Assembly (NCBI GenBank): GCA_029935135.1
Contig: JAOZKX010000147.1
Location: 1 to 6,032 of the forward strand
DNA length: 6,032 nucleotides
From: Desulfocapsa sp.
GTDB taxonomy: Bacteria; Desulfobacterota; Desulfobulbia; Desulfobulbales; Desulfocapsaceae
Reading direction: 5' to 3'
This document shows positions 1 through 6,032 of this stretch, piece by piece (the first letter of the stretch is position 1; each line of letters starts with the position of its first letter). The notes below the pieces were generated by a model that had not been told where the DNA came from, did not search any database, and saw only the letters and a list, made by a program, of their open reading frames with translations. A program made the translations under genes and the position numbers.

Positions 1-79
1 AGTTTTTTTACGCCTTTTACACTAGTATCAGTCGATGTTTAATAGAGTATTATCATATTGTTTTTTCATTATAAAGTTT

Positions 80-91
80 GTTTTTAAAAAC
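80..91. repeat. Perfect 12-bp AT-rich palindrome
   Basis: The sequence GTTTTTAAAAAC is identical to its own reverse complement. It sits in the most AT-rich part of the leader, two bases before the DnaA-box-like 9-mer at 93-101. Such a tract bends or melts easily and would suit an unwinding region. In DNA this AT-rich, a short palindrome can also arise by chance. Confidence 0.35.
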
Positions 92-92
92 C

Positions 93-101
93 TTATTAAC
101 A
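93..101 (+). promoter_or_regulatory. DnaA-box-like 9-mer (weak)
   Basis: TTATTAACA matches the consensus TTATCCACA at 7 of 9 positions, differing at the two central bases. Alone it would carry little weight, because such 7/9 matches are common in AT-rich DNA. It gains some support from the better 9-mer at 142-150 and from its place upstream of dnaN. Confidence 0.22.
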
Positions 102-119
102 AAGCTTAAGTAACCCCAT

Positions 120-159
120 GTTAACAGTTTATTTATAAGTTTGTTGATAAGCTGTTAAC
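120..159. repeat. 14-bp inverted repeat with 12-base loop
   Basis: The left arm (120-133) starts GTTAACAG and the right arm (146-159) ends CTGTTAAC. The outer 8 bp pair perfectly. Pairing continues inward for six more positions, four Watson-Crick and two G-T (G-U in RNA), around a loop at 134-145. There is no T-run after the right arm, so this is not a standard intrinsic terminator. It may be an origin structure, a protein-binding palindrome or a leader RNA hairpin. The best DnaA-box-like 9-mer lies across its loop and right arm. Confidence 0.5.
142..150 (-). promoter_or_regulatory. DnaA-box-like 9-mer (best match)
   Basis: On the minus strand this reads TTATCAACA, matching TTATCCACA at 8 of 9 positions. 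It is the strongest DnaA-box candidate in the window. It overlaps the right half of the inverted repeat at 120-159, so DnaA binding and extrusion or folding of that repeat could compete. DnaA bound here could act in origin recognition or in control of dnaN transcription. The sequence alone does not tell which. Confidence 0.4.
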
Positions 160-201
160 TATGACAAATAAACAAAATCTGTTCTTTTCTGCACAATGGA
201 T

Positions 202-210
202 TGTTTATAA
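202..210 (-). promoter_or_regulatory. DnaA-box-like 9-mer (weak)
   Basis: On the minus strand this reads TTATAAACA, 7 of 9 matches to TTATCCACA with both mismatches at the centre. It has the same orientation as the better box at 142-150 and lies 60 bp from it. A chance match in AT-rich DNA is quite possible. Confidence 0.2.
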
Positions 211-225
211 AATTTACTACTATTT

Positions 226-255
226 TAGTATGTTATTTCTGTTTTAAACATACTA
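226..255. repeat. Perfect 9-bp inverted repeat before dnaN (operator or leader hairpin)
   Basis: TAGTATGTT (226-234) is the exact reverse complement of AACATACTA (247-255), with a 12-base centre. The repeat ends 50 bases before the dnaN start. The sequence TACTACTA at 215-222 can also pair with TAGTA at 226-230, so two alternative foldings are possible. The layout fits either an operator for a dimeric repressor or a hairpin in the dnaN mRNA leader. I do not recognise a specific regulator site. Confidence 0.4.
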
Positions 256-291
256 CTCCCCTTAATAACAATAATAAAAAGATTATTTAAT

Positions 292-305
292 AAAGGGATA
301 CCCCT
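292..305 (+). promoter_or_regulatory. dnaN ribosome binding site, possibly masked by a small hairpin
   Basis: AAAGGG at 292-297 lies 8 bases before the ATG and is the only purine-rich Shine-Dalgarno candidate close enough to serve dnaN. AGGG (294-297) is complementary to CCCT (302-305), the four bases directly before the start codon, with a four-base loop. When paired, this would cover the ribosome binding site. The stem is only 4 bp, so its effect would be modest. Confidence 0.5.
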
Positions 306-1436
306 ATGACACTAAAATGTACTGTATTACGGTCCGACCTGATGGAAGGTCTCAACAGCCTGCAAAACATCACAAACAAACGGGCAACTCTTGCTATTCT
401 TTCAAATATTCTCATTGAAACAAGCAATGATGGTTTGATTCTCACAGGGACAGATCTTGAAGTAGGTCTTCGTTTACATGTTCCTGCTGAAATTCACGAC
501 CAGGGCACATTAACCCTTCCCAGTAAAAAAATCTTTGAGATAGTACGAGAATCTGGTTCTGAATCTATCACCATTGAGGAAACAGAAAACAGCTGGGTTG
601 TTATTACAGCTGATCTTAGTACATATAATCTCGCAGGAATAGCCAGTGATGAATTTCCTGAATTTCCTGAATTTGAGGAAGAAAATCTCGTTTCATTTGA
701 AGCTGGTGTGTTCTCAGAACTCATTGAGAAAATTATCTATTCAGTGGCAAATGAACAGGAAAATATCTATTCCCTGACCAATGTGCTTTTTGAAGCAGAA
801 AAAAGGGAAAAGAGGTCATATCTCCGTATGATTTCTTCAGATGGACACCGTCTTTCCATTATTGAAAAATTTGTATCAACAGATATAGATCAGCTTAATC
901 TGAATCCCGTCACCCTTATTCCCAAAAAGGGAATTCAGGAGATGAAAAAATTCTGTGAATCTCGAGAAAGTATTTATATTTCTTTTGAAGAAAAACAGAT
1001 GGTTATTAAAAGTGATGAATCTATAATGGTTGTTCGTTTAAAGCAGGGAGAGTTTCCTCAATACAGAGCTATAGTTGATGCAGTACAAATAGAAAACAAG
1101 ATTGAAATTGATAGAAATCCATTTCTTGATTCCTTAAAACGCATCAATCTTTTCACTGAAGATATCTTTCACACCATCCAATTTGAGATTAAAAATGGGG
1201 AGATGATTCTTACCTCACAAAATGCAGATTTGGGTAATGCAAAAGATATTCAAAAGGTAAACTATGCCGGAGAACCTCTTCTTCTCGGTTTTAATTGCAG
1301 GTATTTCATAGACACTCTCCAGGTAATGGAATGTGAGACTGTGGAGGCGTATATAAACTCCAACAACAGTCCCTGTTTACTCAAATCAGAAATTGATGAA
1401 GGGTTTATCAGTATAATTATGCCAATGCAGCTATAA
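306..1436 (+). CDS. dnaN: DNA polymerase III beta subunit (sliding clamp)
   Basis: This is the ring-shaped clamp that encircles DNA and tethers DNA polymerase III and other enzymes (ligase, MutS/MutL, Y-family polymerases) through one shared pocket. At 376 residues it is close to the usual 365-380 and should hold the three repeated clamp domains (roughly 1-125, 130-255 and 256-376). Recognisable marks are the N-terminal RATLAILSNILIE segment, SDGHRL at about 178-183 (TDGHRL in E. coli, part of the partner-binding pocket), GEFPQYR in the third domain, and the C-terminal end MPMQL, equivalent to MPMRL in E. coli. The final-but-one Arg is Gln here. A short EFP repeat follows domain 1 (see 651-677). 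The ATG is supported by a Shine-Dalgarno 8 bases upstream and by the normal N-terminus. gyrB follows after 71 bases on the same strand, with no recF between and no clear terminator, so co-transcription is likely. Confidence 0.97.
   Translation: MTLKCTVLRSDLMEGLNSLQNITNKRATLAILSNILIETSNDGLILTGTDLEVGLRLHVPAEIHDQGTLTLPSKKIFEIVRESGSESITIEETENSWVVITADLSTYNLAGIASDEFPEFPEFEEENLVSFEAGVFSELIEKIIYSVANEQENIYSLTNVLFEAEKREKRSYLRMISSDGHRLSIIEKFVSTDIDQLNLNPVTLIPKKGIQEMKKFCESRESIYISFEEKQMVIKSDESIMVVRLKQGEFPQYRAIVDAVQIENKIEIDRNPFLDSLKRINLFTEDIFHTIQFEIKNGEMILTSQNADLGNAKDIQKVNYAGEPLLLGFNCRYFIDTLQVMECETVEAYINSNNSPCLLKSEIDEGFISIIMPMQL
651..677 (+). repeat. 9-bp tandem repeat inside dnaN (EFP EFP EFE)
   Basis: GAATTTCCT occurs twice back to back (651-659 and 660-668), followed by the partial copy GAATTTGAG. 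It encodes Glu-Phe-Pro, Glu-Phe-Pro, Glu-Phe-Glu at residues 116-124. E. coli DnaN has a single DFP at the equivalent place, at the end of domain 1. The extra unit keeps the frame and probably arose by replication slippage. It lengthens a surface connection rather than the conserved core. Confidence 0.75.
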
Positions 1437-3919
<2,483 letters not shown>

Positions 3920-4036
3920 TACTATTAGTGCCTTACTTACCGTTTATCTGAGTTAGATATTAAGTTTTCAGTTGTCTGCGATTTTCATTTCTATGAAAAA
4001 CACAGATGATAAAGAAAAACTATTGGAAAAATAAAT
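3920..4036 (+). promoter_or_regulatory. gyrB-gyrA spacer with gyrA ribosome binding site
   Basis: The 117-base gap between the two gyrase genes contains no ORF of note and no terminator with a T-run. Its main structure is the hairpin at 3972-4009. A weak Shine-Dalgarno, TTGGAA (GG at 4025-4026), lies 10 bases before the gyrA ATG. In-frame TAA at 4010-4012 excludes an earlier gyrA start. I could not find a -10/-35 pair with acceptable spacing. Confidence 0.45.
3972..4009 (+). repeat. Two-part hairpin in the gyrB-gyrA spacer
   Basis: TTTTCAT (3982-3988) pairs perfectly with ATGAAAA (3993-3999) around the loop TTCT. After a 3x3 internal loop, TCTG (3975-3978) pairs with CAGA (4003-4006), and three further pairs (two G-U) can extend the base to 3972/4009. 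It begins about 50 bases after the gyrB stop and ends 27 bases before the gyrA start. No T-run follows, so it is not a typical terminator. An RNA processing or stability element between the two cistrons is possible. Confidence 0.4.
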
Positions 4037-6032
4037 ATGAGTACAAAAGAACAATTCCCCACTATTACCATTGAGCAGGAATTAAAAAAATCCTACCTCG
4101 ATTATGCCATGAGTGTCATCATTGGTCGAGCCCTGCCTGATGTTCGTGATGGTTTAAAACCGGTCCATCGTAGATCCCTGTTTGCCATGAGGGAACTGAG
4201 TGTTTTTTTTAACAGACCCTATGTAAAATCAGCCCGTATTGTCGGTGATGTCATTGGTAAGTATCATCCCCATGGTGATACAGCTGCCTATGATACCATT
4301 GTTCGTATGGCTCAGGATTTTTCCATGCGTTATCCTCTGGTAGATGGTCAGGGTAACTTTGGCTCTATGGATGGTGACTCACCTGCCGCCATGCGTTATA
4401 CAGAAGCGCGAATGACCCGTATCGATCGTGAAATTGTCGCTGATCTTGAAAAAGATACCGTTGATTTTATTCCAACCTACGATAATTCCATGATGGAACC
4501 CACCGTCATGCCCAGCAAGATTCCAACGCTTCTTATTAATGGATCTTCCGGTATTGCTGTTGGTATGGCCACAAATATTCCCCCACACAATCTCACCGAA
4601 GTAATGAACGGTCTTATTGCCATGGTGGATAATGCAAACATAACTGTTCATGAATTGATTACCCTTATTACTGGCCCTGATTTTCCAACAGGTGCCATGA
4701 TCTGTGGGCGTGCCGGCATACGGGAAGCCTATGAAACCGGGCGCGGCAGTGTGTTGATGCGATCTGTCACGCATGTTGAGCAGATAAAAGGCGGAAAAAG
4801 GGAAGCGATTGTTGTCACAGAAATTCCCTATCAGCAGAATAAGGCAACACTGGTTATAAAAATTGCCCAACTGGTGAAAGAAAAACGGATTCAGGCAATA
4901 TCTGAGGTTCGGGATGAATCGGATAGAGAAGGGCTGAGGATAGTTATAGAACTGAAGAAAGATGAAATAGCAGATATTGTTATTAATCAGCTCTACAAGA
5001 TGACCCCTCTGCAGCGTTCCTTTGGCATAAATACTCTGGCGATTGTCAATAATAAGCCTGAAGTATTGAATCTTAAGCAGATTTTAGAGCATTTTATCCT
5101 GCATCGAAAAGTCGTTGTCTATCGTCGTACCACCTTCGAACTGAATAAAGCAGAAGAGAGAGCACATCTTTTAGAAGGCTTAAAGATTGCCATTAGTAAC
5201 CTTGATGATGTTGTGGCACTTATCCGGGCTGCAAAAAATCCGGCAGAAGCCAAAGCTGAACTGATAAGCCGTTTTGAATTATCTGATATTCAGGCTCAGT
5301 CTATTTTGGATATGCGCCTGCAGCGTCTTACAGGACTTGAACGGGATAAAATTATTCGGGATTATGAAGAGATCATGGCTGAGATTGATCGTCTGAAAGA
5401 GATTCTTGCTGATGAAAATCTGGTGATGAAGATCATCCGTGATGAGTTTGTGGAAATAAAAGAGACCTATGGTGATGAGCGTCGCACTGAAATCATTGAT
5501 GCCGTGGATGAAATACTCCCCGAAGATATGATAACACCAGAAGATATGGCTGTAACCGTTACCCATACAGGCTATATCAAGCGAAACCCTGTTACTCTCT
5601 ATCGTTCTCAGCATCGCGGTGGGAAAGGCGTTATGGGCGTGAAAAATATTGAGGAGGACTTTGTTTCCAATCTCTATGTTGCTTCAACCCTTGATACCTT
5701 CCTCTTTTTCACCAATCACGGTAAAATATTCTGGAGAAAAGTTTATCAACTGCCACTGGCCGGCCGCACGGCACGGGGAAAAGCCATTGTTAATCTGTTA
5801 AACCTGGCGGAAGATGAAAAATTGGCCGCTATTTTACCCATCTCTGAGCTTACTGATGAGTCCAGTGAAAAAACCATTTTGATGGTAACCCGCCTTGGCA
5901 GGGTGAAAAAGACCAGCCTTCAGGAATTTGTTAAACCTCGAAAACGGGGGAAAAAGGCACTGACCATCAATGAAAATGACGAGATCATTGCAGCTCATAT
6001 CCTCAGTGGTGATGATACCATTTTCCTTGTTT
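4037..6032 (+). CDS. gyrA: DNA gyrase subunit A (5' part; continues past the right edge)
   Basis: GyrA cuts and rejoins the DNA gate and wraps DNA with its C-terminal domain. The frame is open from the ATG for 665 codons to the window edge, against about 800-880 in full-length proteins. The winged-helix core shows KPVHRR, the quinolone region [10 protein letters not shown] (77-86) and the catalytic Tyr121 in AAMRYTE (Tyr122 in E. coli). The intercalating Ile173 lies in NGSSGIAVG, followed by [10 protein letters not shown] tower and coiled-coil segment runs to about 480. The C-terminal beta-pinwheel then begins with the GyrA-box QHRGGKG at 525-531, which identifies gyrase A rather than ParC; the usual box is QRRGGKG. 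Further blade repeats follow ([19 protein letters not shown]). Thr82 stands where E. coli has Ser83, and Asp86 matches Asp87. It follows gyrB by 117 bases and is probably co-transcribed with it. Confidence 0.96.
   Translation, partial: MSTKEQFPTITIEQELKKSYLDYAMSVIIGRALPDVRDGLKPVHRRSLFAMRELSVFFNRPYVKSARIVGDVIGKYHPHGDTAAYDTIVRMAQDFSMRYPLVDGQGNFGSMDGDSPAAMRYTEARMTRIDREIVADLEKDTVDFIPTYDNSMMEPTVMPSKIPTLLINGSSGIAVGMATNIPPHNLTEVMNGLIAMVDNANITVHELITLITGPDFPTGAMICGRAGIREAYETGRGSVLMRSVTHVEQIKGGKREAIVVTEIPYQQNKATLVIKIAQLVKEKRIQAISEVRDESDREGLRIVIELKKDEIADIVINQLYKMTPLQRSFGINTLAIVNNKPEVLNLKQILEHFILHRKVVVYRRTTFELNKAEERAHLLEGLKIAISNLDDVVALIRAAKNPAEAKAELISRFELSDIQAQSILDMRLQRLTGLERDKIIRDYEEIMAEIDRLKEILADENLVMKIIRDEFVEIKETYGDERRTEIIDAVDEILPEDMITPEDMAVTVTHTGYIKRNPVTLYRSQHRGGKGVMGVKNIEEDFVSNLYVASTLDTFLFFTNHGKIFWRKVYQLPLAGRTARGKAIVNLLNLAEDEKLAAILPISELTDESSEKTILMVTRLGRVKKTSLQEFVKPRKRGKKALTINENDEIIAAHILSGDDTIFLV

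Larger units (their letters stand above)
1..305. other. AT-rich non-coding leader upstream of dnaN; possible oriC segment
   Basis: No open frame of useful length lies here. The forward frames entering from the left edge stop at 23-25, 40-42 and 72-74, and none reads like the C-terminus of DnaA. The stretch is much richer in A and T than the genes and is full of short inverted repeats. It holds three 9-mers resembling the DnaA box TTATCCACA (93-101, 142-150, 202-210), a perfect palindrome (80-91) and two longer inverted repeats (120-159 and 226-255). In many bacteria the gap between dnaA and dnaN carries the origin, so this could be part of oriC. It could equally be only the dnaN promoter and leader. 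No promoter stands out clearly. dnaA is not visible in the window. Confidence 0.4.

Noticed and set aside
1..74. Short open frames running in from the left edge, possibly the end of dnaA
   Set aside because: The forward frames stop at 23-25, 40-42 and 72-74, and the few residues do not resemble a DnaA C-terminus. They are too short to support a gene.
201..231. Possible dnaN promoter: TTGTTT (201-206) and TAGTAT (226-231)
   Set aside because: The spacing is 19 bases and the boxes match the sigma-70 consensus only 3/6 and 4/6. In DNA this AT-rich, such pairs are expected by chance.
494..724. Minus-strand open frame of 76 codons within dnaN
   Set aside because: It lies wholly inside a well-supported gene on the other strand and shows no recognisable protein features.
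3945..3959. Small inverted repeat TATCT/AGATA in the gyrB-gyrA spacer
   Set aside because: A 5-bp AT-rich stem is expected by chance in this composition.
4379..4870. Minus-strand 163-codon open frame opposite gyrA
   Set aside because: Long for a shadow, but it lies opposite the strongly conserved gyrA core from the catalytic Tyr onward, whose codon pattern keeps the antisense frame open. No domain is recognisable.
5279..5614. Minus-strand 111-codon open frame opposite gyrA
   Set aside because: Antisense to the gyrA coiled-coil and GyrA-box region, with no recognisable protein features.

Overview
The window holds three adjacent chromosomal replication and topology genes on the + strand, in the order dnaN - gyrB - gyrA. 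They are preceded by about 300 bases of very AT-rich DNA with no convincing gene. dnaN (sliding clamp) and gyrB (gyrase ATPase subunit) are complete. gyrA (gyrase cleavage subunit) is intact as far as it goes but runs off the right edge after 665 codons.

Organism: clearly a bacterium. GyrB is 803 residues long and keeps the long insertion in its TOPRIM/tail region that is typical of Gram-negative, especially proteobacterial, GyrB. The genes are moderately AT-rich, recF is absent from between dnaN and gyrB, and gyrA directly follows gyrB. From memory, this recF-less layout occurs in sulfate-reducing deltaproteobacteria (Desulfobacterota, e.g. the Desulfovibrio and Desulfobulbus/Desulfotalea groups). 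That placement is an inference, not a sequence match.

Layout: 1-305 is an AT-rich leader with three DnaA-box-like 9-mers, a 12-bp perfect palindrome, a long inverted repeat (120-159), a second perfect inverted repeat (226-255) and a Shine-Dalgarno that could pair with the bases just before the dnaN ATG. It may be part of the replication origin, or the dnaN promoter/leader, or both. 306-1436 is dnaN. 1437-1507 is a short AT-rich gap carrying the gyrB ribosome binding site. 1508-3919 is gyrB, starting at GTG. 3920-4036 is a 117-base spacer containing a two-part hairpin. 4037-6032 is gyrA (5' part).

Together, the clamp keeps DNA polymerase III on the template, and GyrA2GyrB2 gyrase removes the positive supercoils made ahead of the fork. 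Co-location near the origin is common. All key catalytic residues that can be checked are present, so these look like the functional housekeeping copies. I see no mobile element, CRISPR array, RNA gene or accessory system. The points worth a second look are small: the structure of the leader, the SD-masking hairpin, the gyrB-gyrA spacer hairpin, and a His-for-Arg change in the GyrA-box.
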